Part shown: in pieces, positions 1 through 11,262 of the stretch
Layout: every line of letters starts with the position of its first letter
How positions within the stretch are numbered: the stretch's first letter is position 1
DNA from: Inia geoffrensis
Lineage: Eukaryota; Chordata; Mammalia; Artiodactyla; Iniidae
Direction: 5' to 3'
Assembly (NCBI GenBank): GCA_036417435.1
Contig: CM070904.1
Span: 47,332,408-47,396,407, forward strand
Length of the DNA stretch: 64,000 nucleotides
Made by a program: the position numbers and the translations under genes
Notes under the pieces: model-generated
Seen by the model: the letters and a program-made list of their open reading frames with translations, nothing else
What the model was told of the DNA's origin: nothing
Database searches by the model: none

Positions 1-73
1 ATTTCTGCTCACATGACTGTTCTGTATTCCTGGGCACTTGTACACATTTTTATTAAGTTGACTTTGCTAATGT

Positions 74-434
74 TTCTTTTTTTAAAAAAAATAAATTTAT
101 TTATTTATATTTTGGCTGTGTTGGGTCTTCGTTGCTGTGCATGGGCTTTCTCTAGTTGCAGCGAGCGGGGGCTACTCTTCGTTGTGGTGTGCAGGCTTCT
201 CATTGTCGTGGCTTCTCTTGTTGCAGAGCACAGGCTCTAGGCACATGGGCTTCAGTAGTTGTGGCACACGGGCTCAGCAGTTGTGGCTTGTGGGCTCTAG
301 AGCACAGGCTCAGTAGTTGTGGCACACGGGCTTAGTTGCTCCGCGGCGTGTGGGATCTTCCCGGGCCAGGGCTTGAACCCGTGTCCCTTGCATTGGTAGG
401 CAGATTCTTAACCACTGTGTCACCAGGGAAGCCC
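74..434 (-). mobile_element. Long-form CHR-type SINE, older copy
   Basis: A tRNA-derived SINE in reverse orientation. Its head is the right-hand end, where the reverse complement of the GGGCTTCCCTGGTG start is seen as CACCAGGGAAGCCC. The body carries the repeated GTAGTTGTGGCACACGGGCT units of the longer form, and the left end is a T/A-rich tail. Several substitutions from the young copies and no clear target-site duplication mark it as older. The short open frame across it is not a gene. Confidence 0.88.
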
Positions 435-599
435 AACTATTAGGTCAGCAGCTAATCCCAAACCACATCTGTTGGACTTCATCTTCTTATTGGCTCCCAA
501 ATGGTCTAAGGTTTTATAAGGATCACATAGCTTGGTCACTTGCTAATATTTCTTGAAGTATCTTTTTATATTTTTTTCATTACCATCTCACCCCTTTCT

Positions 600-1110
600 T
601 CCCATAATGCTTTGTCATAGAGTTCGATATCTGCTACTTATCGATAGAAGCAAACACATAAAATGCAACCAAGGAATTCACCAAGTACTAGGGAGCAAAC
701 CAGCAGACAGGGTGGGAGACAGACTTGAGAACAACAAAGGAACCTGTGGCGGAACACAGTATATCAAGAATGGACATTCTAACTTTTAAAACTGAGAACT
801 AGAGATTAATTCTGACTTGGGGATAAGTAAAGGCTAAAAGAGGGTTTTAGCTGACTGATTCTGAAAGGCAGAAAGGGGGAAGTTTTGAATGGAGGGAACA
901 GTGTGATCAAAGGAAAAGGGTGTGAAAGAGCATGAACTCTTCAGGGAATAAGATGCACACCAAAGAGTCTGAGTCCCGGGATCTGAGGTCTAGAGAGGCA
1001 GTCTGGGGCCGGACAACAAGGGTGTTCTCAGAGGCCCTGAGCCCCATGCAGAGACTCGGCCCCTTACCTGGATTGTGGAGTATGTGAAGAAATGGAGAGT
1101 ACATGCATTT
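600..1110 (-). mobile_element. Probable L2 LINE fragment, antisense
   Basis: Sequence such as GGAGGGAACAGTGTGATCAAAGG and the later GAGAGGCAGTCTGGGGCC follows the order of the reverse-complemented L2 3' region (the block usually read as 'accumulated small-animal spacer' between ORF2 and tail). The match is by eye, much diverged, and the ends are approximate. Positions 435-600 show nothing recognisable. Confidence 0.4.
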
Positions 1111-1587
1111 AAGAGGAAGGTGAGGAAGAACCACAGAACCAAGGAAAGCAATGAGGAACATTTGGAAGAGCTGAAAGGGAATCTGAGAGTAATATCACAC
1201 TATTGAGGTAAATTAAGAGCTCCTAAAGCACGGGTAGGAAAAAGAACCAAGAGCTCTTAAAACTGTTAAAAAAAAGAAAAAAAAGAAAAAAGAAAAAAAG
1301 GGTGTGAAACACTGCAGAGGTGTTACAGCAGCAGAAACGACAGGGTGATTTTGGCCTCGTTATACTGTAGATCACTGGCTACTGCCAGGGCGGTTCGTGT
1401 GGGGTGAGGGCAGGGAGAAACCAGACACTGGTTAGGGAGAGAGGGGGACATAGAGGAGAGAGGAGAAGGCAAGGTCAAGTTTTCTTTAATGGGGTGCGTG
1501 TCCACAGGAGTGCTCCCTTGGGGATACTTGTTAGGGAAGGGAGCAGGATCCTGAGGAAACAGAAAAGTCTTAGAAAATGGAAGTAGA

Positions 1588-1796
1588 GGGGCTTCCCTGG
1601 TGGCGCAGTGGTTGGGAGTCTGCCTGGCGATGCAGGGGACACGGGTTCGTGCCCCGGTCCGGGAAGATCCCACGTGCCGCGGAGCGGCTGGGCCCGTGAG
1701 CCGTGGCCGCTGAGCCTGCGCGTCTGCAGCCTGCGCTCCGCAACGGGGGAGGCCACAACAGTGAGAGGCACGAGTACTGCAAAAAAAAACCCCAAC
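1588..1796 (+). mobile_element. Young CHR-type SINE
   Basis: A complete short-form SINE. The pol III A box (TGGCGCAGTGG) lies near the start and the B box (GGTTCGTGCC) about 50 bp further on, followed by a GC-rich body and an A-rich tail broken by CCCC. It is flanked by a 14-bp perfect target-site duplication, AAAATGGAAGTAGA, at 1574-1587 and 1797-1810, which shows L1-mediated insertion. Open frames on both strands here are SINE translations. Confidence 0.97.
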
Positions 1797-1810
1797 AAAA
1801 TGGAAGTAGA

Positions 1811-2419
1811 AAAACATCATAAGGTGTGATAATGGCAGGATGCTTGCTGCAGGGGAAGTAGGGCTTTATTCAAGAGAACACACACCGTGCTTCCTTACAA
1901 AGCTGAGAGGGAAGAAGAGAGAGACGGAATTGAAAAGAACCGTTTCAGGTGGCAGGTGCGGAATCCGGTGCGTCCCCAAAGCCTTGGACGAGGCCATCTA
2001 TTTCAAGCGAGGTGAGGAGAGATGGTGCTCAGGAAGTGACCTGAGTCAGAAGGTCGCCGTGGAGAGGGGGATGGGCCATCGCTAGTTCCGAACCAACGGG
2101 CAGGTGAACAAGGCTAAGCAACAGTGCGGGTTCTGCGGCGAACTGGAAATCCAGTCTGGCTGTAGTTTGCTATGTACATTCTAGAAGCAAAAGGCTTGAT
2201 GTGGGGGACTCTGTGCTTGTTTCGTGAGGTCTTTTGAGAAAAGTCACCTGAATATATAAGCCACCTCCCCCCACACCTGTGCCCTGTCATAAGTGGATGA
2301 AGTAGATATTGCATATGGACAGATAAAACACAAAGAATGGGGCTAACCTCCTTGGTATACCCTTATAAAGTAATACATTAATTCTTGATTTAAAATGGAA
2401 AAAGAAGGGAAAAGGATCT
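1811..2419. other. Unique sequence, no gene seen
   Basis: No repeat or gene was recognised. The part from about 1900 to 2110 is richer in G+C and CpG than its neighbours but is too short and too sparse in CpG for a promoter island. Confidence 0.5.
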
Positions 2420-2525
2420 GAAAAAGAATATATATATATGAAATACTAAAGAAACTGAGTCACTTTGCTATACACCTGAAACTAACACAGCACTGTAAAA
2501 CCATTATACTTCAATTTAAAAAACA
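2420..2525 (+). mobile_element. L1 3' end, sense, 5'-truncated
   Basis: The stretch with GAGTCACTTTGCTATACACC and CTGAAACTAACACAGCA is the 3' UTR end of an artiodactyl-type L1 and runs into an A-rich tail. The same 3' end appears in reverse at 8028 and at the left end of the L1 at 23217. Only about 100 bp remain, so the copy is severely 5'-truncated. Confidence 0.7.
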
Positions 2526-3057
2526 AACATTGAATTTAACATCTCTCTTTAGATTATTAGGTTAAGGAAATTTATTGAATTATAATGAATGCTGTACTAA
2601 AAATTTTTCTTCTCATCTACAGACCTTTAAAAAACTCAGTGGTCACAACCTCAGTTTTATTAGAACTGCTCTAATAAAAAATTAGAGAGTTTATTTTTTA
2701 AAAAATGGAAAGAAACTTGGGCACACAGATTAGAGTTTCAGATCTCACAGGTCCAAAATCATGAAGGGAGGTAACCAACTTTCTTCCTGAAATAAATTCA
2801 AAATACTGAGGAGATTCTAAGGAACTAAAAATCAGTAGGAAAGTTCCCATCGATCACCACTAAAAGAAAAAACATGACTATGACAATATCCTCAACTCCT
2901 AAACAAATGGAACAAATGGTAAGAGAAGGAACATCTGTACATATGTGGAAAACAACAATAACGCAAGCGAAGTAACCTATTTGTTTATGTCAGATAAAGA
3001 ACGCCAGGTAAGCTTAAAAAAGGATTTTAACAGAATTACAAACTTGGTGCACGAAGG

Positions 3058-3101
<44 letters not shown>

Positions 3102-3689
3102 AAATCAATGGGCATTGAAACAACATATCTTCATTTTAGAAAACAGTATCATGACCCATCTTGCTCATAAAATCCCTTTATATTGGCCAGCATGTGAGCA
3201 AAATTGCAAATTAAAAGAGACAGGAGATTGGCTAAAGGTTTGTAAGCAACGGGAACTGGTCACTGACAAGGAATCTAGCTGTGGACAAGGTGCTAGGCCT
3301 GCTTTTTTGCAATACATTTCCTAAATGTTCTCAAGGATGAACAGAATCCCACCTTAACCCAGGTTGCGAGATGACTGACTAGATAGGTGGTAGTGAATAA
3401 GGACATGGGAAGATGCAGAATATCAATATGGACAGAAACCCAAAACTCAGCTTATTACTATTATGAAATTGACAAAATAAAATAAACCTGAAAGCAGTAG
3501 GACACATGGAAAAGACTATGTAGATTTCCTGGAGTTTGACAAGATGAGTCTGGGCTGATTGGACCAGCAAACGAACTGATGCTGCTTGGTTATGGAACGT
3601 GATGTACAGGAAAGGGAGAGACCAAGTATGTGGGAGCAGAATACTGTGCAAATGCTGATTTCATCTGAGGCACCTGATAACTATATATG
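2526..3689. other. Unique sequence with one microsatellite
   Basis: Apart from the CA tract at 3061 nothing was recognised. Short frames at 3115-3324 and 3379-3651 lack start context, domains or splice signals. Confidence 0.5.
3061..3102. repeat. (CA)n microsatellite
   Basis: Eighteen uninterrupted CA units are followed by TACACA. A tract of this purity and length is likely to be polymorphic. Confidence 0.97.
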
Positions 3690-4075
3690 TTTGAAAATTA
3701 GAGAGTTCTAAGAAGAGCAATAATAATGATTAAGGCAATGGAAGAATTGATTTATGAGGACAGATTAAAGGAGCTCAATATGAATAGCCTGGTTAAGTGA
3801 CAACTAGAGGGGTACATAATAGGAGTCTCCAAGGAAAGAGAATAATTATTTAGCCAGGTACAGGGGGTATAACTAGGAGTAATGAGATGAAATTAAGAAC
3901 GGGAAAATTTAAGCTGAATTTCCAGAAAAACTCCCTGACGGTGTAATTTATTAGCTCATGGAATAAATTCCCTATGGAAATGCTATAGCTGGGGAAACTT
4001 AATAATAGAACTGGACAAAATACCAATAAATAATATAGATGATAATCCAGTACTTGAAAGAAGGTGGTTACGTAC
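3690..4075 (+). mobile_element. CR1/L3 LINE fossil, sense
   Basis: The order GAATTGATTTATGAGGACAG, AAAGGAGCTCAATATGAATAGCCTGG, then AAGCTGAATTTCCAGAAAAACTCCCTGAC and a run ending in GAACTGGACAAA follows the 3' part of CR1/L3 LINE ORF2 (the region normally reading 'gaggctgagggaactggg ... aggaagaacttcctgac'). It is heavily diverged and contains stops. This is one of the oldest repeats here. Confidence 0.65.
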
Positions 4076-6038
4076 TATGCTTTCCCTGTTTACAATATCT
4101 TCTCATATTTTTCTCTAATAGTCTTTTATATAGAGTGATTGTTACCCAAAGAAGTATTTAGGCAATTAGCTAAATCTAAAAGGAAATAAATACGTCCTTT
4201 AGGTGCAGGAAGCTAAAATTACTTCAGCTTTCATATATTCTGCAGTAATAATTTTTTACTACTTTGTTTCAGCAGAGCTGATCTTGAAGCAAGCTGGACA
4301 AACGTATTACTATTTCTAAAAAACAAAACAAAACAAAACGATCCTCAACTACCATCCCACACAGTCTACTCTGATTCTCTGTGTGTGACATGAAACCCAT
4401 ATTTTCATAGACATGTTTAATATAAACAATTTATTGCCATAATAGAAATCAAAAAACTTTATTCCAGCTTTTCTAAATGTAGCTCTATGGTCAATTACTT
4501 CACATCAATACCAAGATCAAATAGACATATACTAACAAGCGGTTTGCTTAATAATAGTCACCACACTAATTAACCCATCCAGAACATTCTTAATCAGATG
4601 CTATTTGAAATGTACAGTGAAGAGAAGGCTGGCAATAAATGGTTCTATGCTAAAAAAGCAAATAATACCTTACCGATGGGGTGATACTGGCTTTTTTAAT
4701 AGAACTGGACAGAATGTTTGCACTATCCTGGTGTGGACTCAGTGAAGTAACTATGCAAACAGGCACATGACCAAACACTTCCTTCCTCCTCCCCAGCTTC
4801 AACTCTGGGGGAGGTGCTAATGAGAAGAGGAAAGGTACAGAGGTAAGGAGCGAAGGAGAGAAAAGAAAGAATACCAGTGAGCTGCCTTCTAGAGCACATG
4901 GCAGGCTTGCCATTTAACCACCCCCTCAATTTTTCTTAAAGAAATGCTACTGCCCACCTTACTCACAGAATGTCCTTTCCTGTTTCTGAATCCCTCAGAA
5001 GCCCTATTCAAACATGTTTTCACTCTTAGAGAGATTCTGGTTACTGTAGTCGTTTCCAATCTGTTATCAGCCTTGGGACCCCACTCCCAACTTTTTTCCA
5101 ACCAACAGCCAACATTTGAAACAAAAGTAGAACCTTCCCTCTGCCACCTCTCCTTCTTTCCCACCTCTGTCCCCGAGGGTGGGTCCAGAGGCATTGCCAC
5201 AAAACCCCAGTACTATGTTGAGGGATGTTTAAAGACACAGCTGGAATAAGTACTTTCCAGACCTAAATCTGATTGCTTCCCTGCACTACCCACATCCAAA
5301 CACACAAACGTAGAGCTGGACCTGTAGGAATGGCCAAATGCCTTATTTGGATTAGTCCGAAAAGACCAGATTTGGGTGGAGCTTAAACCACCGATGCTAA
5401 GATTGAGGGTAAGCAAGGGAAATGCTCTAGGCTCCTTAGCTGATTTCTGCTGAAGTTGAGAAGCCAGCATATGTTTAGCTGACCAGCAGAGGAGGTAGTC
5501 AGGAGGAAGGCGATAAGATAAAGCAAGTCACGTCGACTTAGGACATTGAGACTGATTCATGTGTTGTTGAAGACAATGCCGTGGCTAAAATGTATGTCAT
5601 GTGGAATATGTTGCCTACGAACATCTTTTTGAGAGATTTCAATGAAAAGTACTTAATATGGTAAGTTCAACCTATAGAATCTCATAAATAAGTACCCACA
5701 GATAAGAGTCCTCAGGACATGATTAAGTCATGCTTCTCAAAGCAGATCTGGAAGATAGTGTGTGAAAAAAAATGATGCAAATGAGTGGATGATTAAAGAG
5801 ACAGAGAGAGGGCATAATTCATCAACGATTATTTCAAATATGAGCCAATGAGAAAAGGGGAGAGCCTTAGCAACTGGAATATGGAAACTGGCCTTCCTGT
5901 GGGGCAGGCACAGAAAGAGGGGGCTGAGGAAACTCAGCATGTGTACATGTAGCTCAGGTGTCCGGGAGGGAGAATAGTATGGCCATCCCTTCAGGCTGAA
6001 GTCTCACAAGGTGTGTTCTGTTTATCACAAAACAGAAC
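4076..6038. other. Unique sequence, no gene seen
   Basis: A small (AAAAC)n run lies at 4318-4339. Overlapping short frames on both strands at 4650-5470 have no recognisable domains and no paired splice sites. No repeat family was recognised. Confidence 0.5.
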
Positions 6039-6100
6039 GTGTAGGTATTGCCCTAGAGAAGGTTTTGTGGTGTAGGTATTGCCCTAGAGAAGGTTTTGTG
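6039..6100. repeat. 31-bp perfect tandem duplication
   Basis: Two identical 31-bp units, 6039-6069 and 6070-6100, both begin GTGTAGGTATTG and end AGGTTTTGTG. Perfect identity implies a recent local duplication or strong homogenisation. Confidence 0.97.
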
Positions 6101-6104
6101 AGAG

Positions 6105-6420
6105 ATCAAGTTTTGGAAATGCTGGATTAAACAAAGTTAAACATTTCTTCACGGCAGAACTTCCCAAAGCACATGCTAGTATGTTCAGTAAATATGTTCA
6201 TTCATTCATTCTTTTGTTCGTTCAATAAATATTTATTTAATACCTATTGTGTGATAGAGACATTGTGTTTATTGTTTCCCAAACTTAGCACTTAATGAAG
6301 CAAGGACCAATCCCCCAAAGCCCTCACCCCCCCCACACACGCATACCCACAAAGAGGCACCTTAAGAATTAATATTTGACAAAGGATACCCTGGGAAATA
6401 CTACTTTAGACCCTAGGAGG
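6105..6420. mobile_element. hAT/MER1-like DNA transposon remnant, interrupted by L2 tail
   Basis: TTTTGGAAATGCTGGATTAAACAAAG at the left closely resembles the sequence at 35040-35065, so the two sites carry the same repeat family. The pattern of 'freshly diverged CCCAAACTT...GAAATACTACTTTAG' ends is that of non-autonomous hAT (MER1/Charlie-type) elements. Positions 6196-6270 hold an L2-like tail (TTCATTCATTC, AATAAATATTTATTTAATACC). Family name and ends are uncertain. Confidence 0.4.
6196..6270 (-). mobile_element. L2 LINE 3' tail, antisense
   Basis: TTCATTCATTCTTTTGTTCG followed by CAATAAATATTTATTTAATACCTATTGTGTG is the reverse-oriented end of an L2 element, which typically ends in TGAATGAATGAA repeats. 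Confidence 0.5.
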
Positions 6421-8027
6421 TGCACAGCCTGAGTCAAAAAGCATGGGGAACCAGATAGGTGATGGCATATTTTATATAGTAGGGATGGCAGAGGAGTGGG
6501 AAAATGTGTTCCCTCTCCAAATGATGAAACTCAGCCCAAAAGGCCATTCACCAAGGCCACACATCAGTGGAGAAAAGGAAGTCTGAAGATATCACGGAAA
6601 CCTGTGAAAAAAGTAACAGAAAAAAATACAGTTCAAGGCTAATACGGATGACAGCAGAAAAAAATATCATTCAATTTTATCACAGCAATTTCTGTGGATT
6701 CCGGGACAGAAACCATGTTGAGAATTGAAGAGAAGGGAAATAAGGATCAAAGATAAATAATTTTTCCAAAACCAACTGGGAAGACACATCCAGGCAGTTC
6801 AGTGATCTAAGTTCCTGGGTGATTTATAACAAAAACTATTCACTGTTTCCAAACAATGTGTTGGAAATTAATTACAAAATTAACATTTTTAGAATTTTAG
6901 CCACATAAGCAAATATCAAAGATAATCAAAAAATCATGTTGCCCACATGTATCCAATATATCACTTATATGGTAAGCAGATTTATATAAACCTATAAAGT
7001 ATAAAAGTAAAGATCTTAATCTAGCATTCTCATGTGCACGCATACACCCCCTATACTTCTTGCCACATTGTCTTCACTAAATAAAGGAATCACAAACAAG
7101 GAAGTCTATCATAATTAAAACTAGATGTTTGAAGACCACAACGTTGAACAGCAAGACAGACTTATGCTTGGTGGTTGGCTGTAGGGATGGCTGCTCCTCT
7201 TTACTGGAGATGGCTATCGGCTAATATTCAAAAAATAGATGGCACATGTTTATGAAGGCTGTTTCAACAAGAAACTCTGGCAGAACATTATTTGAACAAA
7301 TTTGAATCACAGATGAGTCAATCACTATCCACATGCACATAACACAAATGCTTTGGGGGAACAGCCATCCAACAACACCGCGGCTGTTTGGGCCATGTCA
7401 TTTAAATGCTCGAGTTTCGTGCCTGAACCAAATTTCAACTCCCATGGTGCAAATTTTCAAAGCCAACATGCAACACTGACAGCAGTCCGAGAGAGGATAC
7501 TGAGCAAGGGTGTCTTGCTTTGACTACGAAGAATCTGTTTTGTGACAAGATAGGAAAACAGGATCCATAGAAACTAGCCTCAGTTAAAATTAACAAGCAA
7601 ACCCTACTTGTTAGCCTGAGAAACGCATGCTGAAACTGAAAGCATATTTATGGCTATCAGACTGGCCTCATTATCCATGTATGGTCCCAGGGATGACACA
7701 CTTAGTCAAGACAGCATCTTCTCTTGAAGGCTGTCAAAGAGAGAAGCTTCAGTGTCCTCTCTTCTGTTTAAGGTCCATCATTTTCTGATGTCTGTCCTTT
7801 AAATAGCTGGGATATATGACTGTCACAAGGAAAAGATGGTTCTGTTCCCATGAGTCTGTATTTTTATATTTTTTTCCACCAGCATTTCTAAGAATCATTT
7901 CTGAAAATCTAACACTTTCCATATACCTTGTTTATACCATTTATTTACAATACATGGCTTCTTCTGGCAACAGAGTTTATGTAATTAGTATTATTTAACT
8001 TAAATAATTATGCCTCAATTCCTCATT
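6421..8027. other. Repeat-poor block, possible conserved non-coding DNA
   Basis: No repeat was recognised over about 1.6 kb. The part at 7140-7720 is compositionally complex and free of simple sequence, like many mammalian conserved non-coding elements, but conservation cannot be judged from one sequence. No exon-like frame was found. Confidence 0.35.
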
Positions 8028-8266
8028 CTCTTTTTAAAAAAATTTTTATGGGCGTATAGTTGATTTACAATGTTGTATTAGTTTCAGGTGTACAGTACAG
8101 TGAATCAGTTACACATAAACATATACCCACTCTTTTTTTAGATCCTTTTCCCATATAGGTCATTACAGAGTATTGAGTAGAGTTCCCTGTGCTATACAGT
8201 AGGTCCTTATTCATTATCTCTTTTGTATACAGTAGTGTGTTTATGTCAATCTCTCTTAATTCCAAA
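8028..8266 (-). mobile_element. L1 3' end, antisense, 5'-truncated
   Basis: After a T/A-rich start come GTATAGTTGATTTACAATG, TTAGTTTCAGGTGTACAG, CCCATATAGGTCATTACAGAG and AGAGTTCCCTGTGCTATACA. This is the 3' UTR of an artiodactyl-type L1 in reverse, the same region as the left end of the L1 at 23217. Confidence 0.8.
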
Positions 8267-9034
8267 GTGTTTTAGATTGTACACACTGCTAATTTAACTG
8301 CTACTAGTATGAGCAGTTTGTCTTATGCAATTTTATAAAATCCCTTGATGATATACTGCTCCCATACAGAAAACTTAAGGTCCTTAACAATGTATGAGAC
8401 TAGGAAAAGCTACCTTGCATGTTGCCACAGGCCATGTTTATCAAACCCAGAGCCATCCTTGAGAACAGATGCGCATGCTCACTTCTCATGATTCGCATTC
8501 CTCCCCCGAAAAGAGCTAAGCACCACAAAACCCTCTAATTTACACAAGGTTTACTGTAGTAATTGAACACAGTCAGCAAAGTTGCAGGCTAAACTGCAAA
8601 CAGTGAATCTTTATCTTCCTACCTCCCCTGTAAGCACTCTCCACCAACGGGTTGTTAATTCCCTAAGAGCTTTATGCTCCTTCCCAGTGGCCCAGGGCCC
8701 CCATCCCTGCCCCGCTCATCACCATGCATCCCCTTGCATCTACCTTGAATCATGCCCTGTTCTTCCCTGTTGGCCTTGTTGGAAACTAATCTTAAATTCC
8801 CACAATGTACTAATCATCTTCCATGCTCAATATGTTCCACTTTTCAAAAGCACAATACCTTAATTCAAGGAAACTAATCACAAATGGGATAATTTCACAG
8901 TAAGCCTATGAGATTCTTTTGGGAGGACAGGTGGAGAGAAATCTTTGTGAAGCACCTTAAAGTAAGTCCACTCAGGCAATGGGCATGTTGAAGAGGGGAG
9001 AACCCAGGCTGTAGTATTGGTACCCAGTGTTGCA
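8267..9034. other. Unique sequence, no gene seen
   Basis: A C-rich part at 8640-8770 has short open frames but no clear repeat match, domain or splice pair. Confidence 0.5.
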
Positions 9035-9195
9035 TCGGTACTTCCTGTATTTGTGAATTTATTCAAATCACTTAATTTCTCTGAACCTCAGTTTTCTGAT
9101 CTATGAAATGGGATAATATCTGTTTTTCCAAATTTCTTGAGAGGATTAAAAGAGAGTTGGTAATCATGTGTAGATGAGCTGAGTAAATCAAAGTA
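9035..9195 (+). mobile_element. MIR SINE fossil
   Basis: The MIR core is readable: AATCACTTAATTTCTCTGAACCTCAGTTTTC, a GAAATGGGATAAT segment, then GAGAGGATTAAA. It is a diverged ancient mammalian SINE in sense orientation. Confidence 0.7.
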
Positions 9196-9250
9196 AACTT
9201 CACATTTCCTTGCTTCTTTATGTAACATCCACACTTATGGAGTTATTTCT

Positions 9251-9455
9251 GTTTTTTTTTTTTGCGGTTCACGGGCCTCTCACTCTTGTGGCCTCTCCCG
9301 TTGCAGAGCACAGGCTCCGGACGCGCAGGCTCAGCGGCCATGGCTCACAGGCCCAGCCGCTCCGCGGCACGCGGGATCTTCCCGGACCGGGGCACGAACC
9401 CGTGTCCCCTGCATTGGCAGGCGGACTCTCAACCACTGCGCCACCAGGGAAGCCC
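9251..9455 (-). mobile_element. Young CHR-type SINE
   Basis: A complete short-form SINE in reverse, with a T run at the left and CACCAGGGAAGCCC at the right. A 15-bp target-site duplication, TATGGAGTTATTTCT at 9236-9250 against TACGGAGTTATTTCT at 9456-9470, differs at one base. Confidence 0.96.
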
Positions 9456-9527
9456 TACGGAGTTATTTCTAAGGCCATCTTGGGTAACACTGGATTTCCT
9501 AGTTTGTAAGTGTGTCACTGTCTTGAC

Positions 9528-9590
9528 TCAGTCCACAAATATTCATTCAACAAATATCTAAGCTCCTTCTATGAGCAAGAGGTTGTGTCT
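9528..9590 (-). mobile_element. L2 LINE 3' tail, antisense
   Basis: ATTCATTCAACAAATATCTAAGCTCC and CTATGAGCAAGAGG follow the reverse-oriented L2 terminus. Confidence 0.45.
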
Positions 9591-10218
9591 ATTTTTACAA
9601 AAATTTTAGAGCATATGTAGTAACATTTCATACATACTTATTTTGGTCTCTTACCCCCAGAAATTGTAAGCTATCCACATTACCTTTAAACTAAACTGTA
9701 TTTACTGATTCCATTACTACAATGATCTAACTTTTCCATTTAAACTTAATAATTTGCTCATCATTTGTTTCATTAATAACTCAGAAGTGAAGTTTTAAAA
9801 GCTTCTATTCACTCACCCCGCTTAATTTAACGATAGTATACAAAAATGAAAGCTCCCAAATGTGAATCTGAAGTAATTTCTTTCAAGCAGGAGGAAGTGG
9901 CTGTTTCACGTGTACCTAGACTCAGCAAGCTGCTCGGTATGGATTTACCTTGTTAGCAAGTACATATTCACATTACTCTGGGAATCCCCTATCTTCTACA
10001 GCATCAGTAAAGCACTGAAGGAAACTCTAAAAATGATCTCTAATCACATGTCCCATTCCACAATTTTTTTTGGAAGCCATTATTTGCAAGTTGAAAGCAA
10101 GATAGTAAAATGTGCTGGTACTGAAGAAAGGATCACTTTCCAAACAAAAATAGGAATTCCCTTAGGGCAGTGTTTCCAATTGGAGAGTATCCTTTAGAGC
10201 ATGGTATCATTTTATGGG
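9591..10218. other. Unique sequence, no gene seen
   Basis: AT-rich, with no recognised repeat. The frame at 9910-10197 lacks domains and splice context. Confidence 0.5.
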
Positions 10219-10605
10219 TGCTATGGGCTGAATTGAGTTCCCTCAAAATTCGTATGTTGAAGTCCTAACACTGAATGTTAACTATGTCTGGAGACAGGGT
10301 CTTTAGGAGGTATGTAGGGTTAAATGAGGTCATAAGGATTGGTCCATAATCCGATAGGACTGTGGTCTTACAGGAAGAGGAAGAGATCTCTCTTCCTCTC
10401 TCTTTCTTCCCCCTTCCCTCCCACGGCCACATGTGAAGACACAGCCAGAAGGCAGCCAGCTGCAAGTCAGGAAGAGAGGTCTCCTCAGAACTGACTATAC
10501 TAGCACCTTGATCTTAGACTTTCAGCCTCCAGAACGGTAAATTCCTGTTGTTTAAACCACCCGGTCTATGGTATTTTGTTATGGCAGCCTGAGATGATGA
10601 ATACA
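10219..10605 (+). mobile_element. MaLR-type solo LTR (ancient endogenous retrovirus)
   Basis: The element starts TGCTATGGGCTGAATTG and continues through TATGTTGAAGTCCTAAC, GGAGACAGGGTCTTTAGGAGG, AATGAGGTCATAAGG, CACATGTGAAGACACAGCC, CTTGATCTTAGACTT and CAGCCTCCAGAACGG, and ends TTTGTTATGGCAGCC and ATACA. This order is typical of MaLR (MST/MLT) LTRs. No internal gag- or pol-like sequence adjoins it, so it is a solo LTR. A CT-rich stretch lies within it at 10376-10425. Confidence 0.78.
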
Positions 10606-11084
10606 ACTGGATACTGTTGTGGAAAAAGAGGGGAAAGAATCAATACCATGATAGGTGAAATTTCCTGAACAGGGTATCAGGAAAATGATAGAGTGGAAGG
10701 TACCATATCTATGTTGACAGACAGTGACAACAAGAGAATATTGTACAAGACGAGAGAGCTAACCATCAAAACTGATAAAGAGAATTTGGGGGATGAAAGG
10801 AGAAAATATGAATTATGAAACAAAAATGTTCCTTTTTTAACTAAAAATAAAAAGAATAGAGAACTGAGTTTAGGAAAGAATTTTTCTTAAAAATTTGTTT
10901 GGTTGTGAATAAAGTCACTTAATCTTTTGAAACCTGGTTTCTTCATATGTTCAATGAAAATGAGACCAGTCCCCTAGAATTCTAATGGAAGTAGGTGGAT
11001 CAAACTTCTAATCAAATCTACTGATTATCTTATTATTATTAAGAGGCAAAAAGGCACACTGGGTCAAGCAGGGCTCTAGGTATA
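10606..11084. other. Unique sequence, no gene seen
   Basis: A-rich sequence with no recognised repeat or exon-like frame. Confidence 0.5.
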
Positions 11085-11262
11085 TTGTATTGTTTTAAAT
11101 TCAGGGCTCTGCCACTTATTAGCTAACCTGGGGAAAGAGCTTTTTCTCTAATTATCAGTTACCCCATCTGTAAAATGGAGGTAATAATAATGCTGCCTTG
11201 CAGAGTTATGATTTCCATGTTGCTTGGCACATAGTAAGAGCTCAGTAAATACTATAATTTTT
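11085..11262 (+). mobile_element. MIR SINE fossil
   Basis: Readable MIR blocks are GGGCTCTGCCACTTATTAGC, CCCCATCTGTAAAATGGAGG, TAATAATAATGCTGCC and TTGGCACATAGTAAGAGCTC, ending in an AGTAAATA tail. Confidence 0.88.

Noticed and set aside
1323..1820. 165-codon minus-strand frame
   Set aside because: About half of it is the young SINE at 1588 read in reverse; similar frames occur in every other SINE copy.
10219..10605. Endogenous retrovirus with coding potential
   Set aside because: Only a solo LTR is present, with no internal genes beside it.
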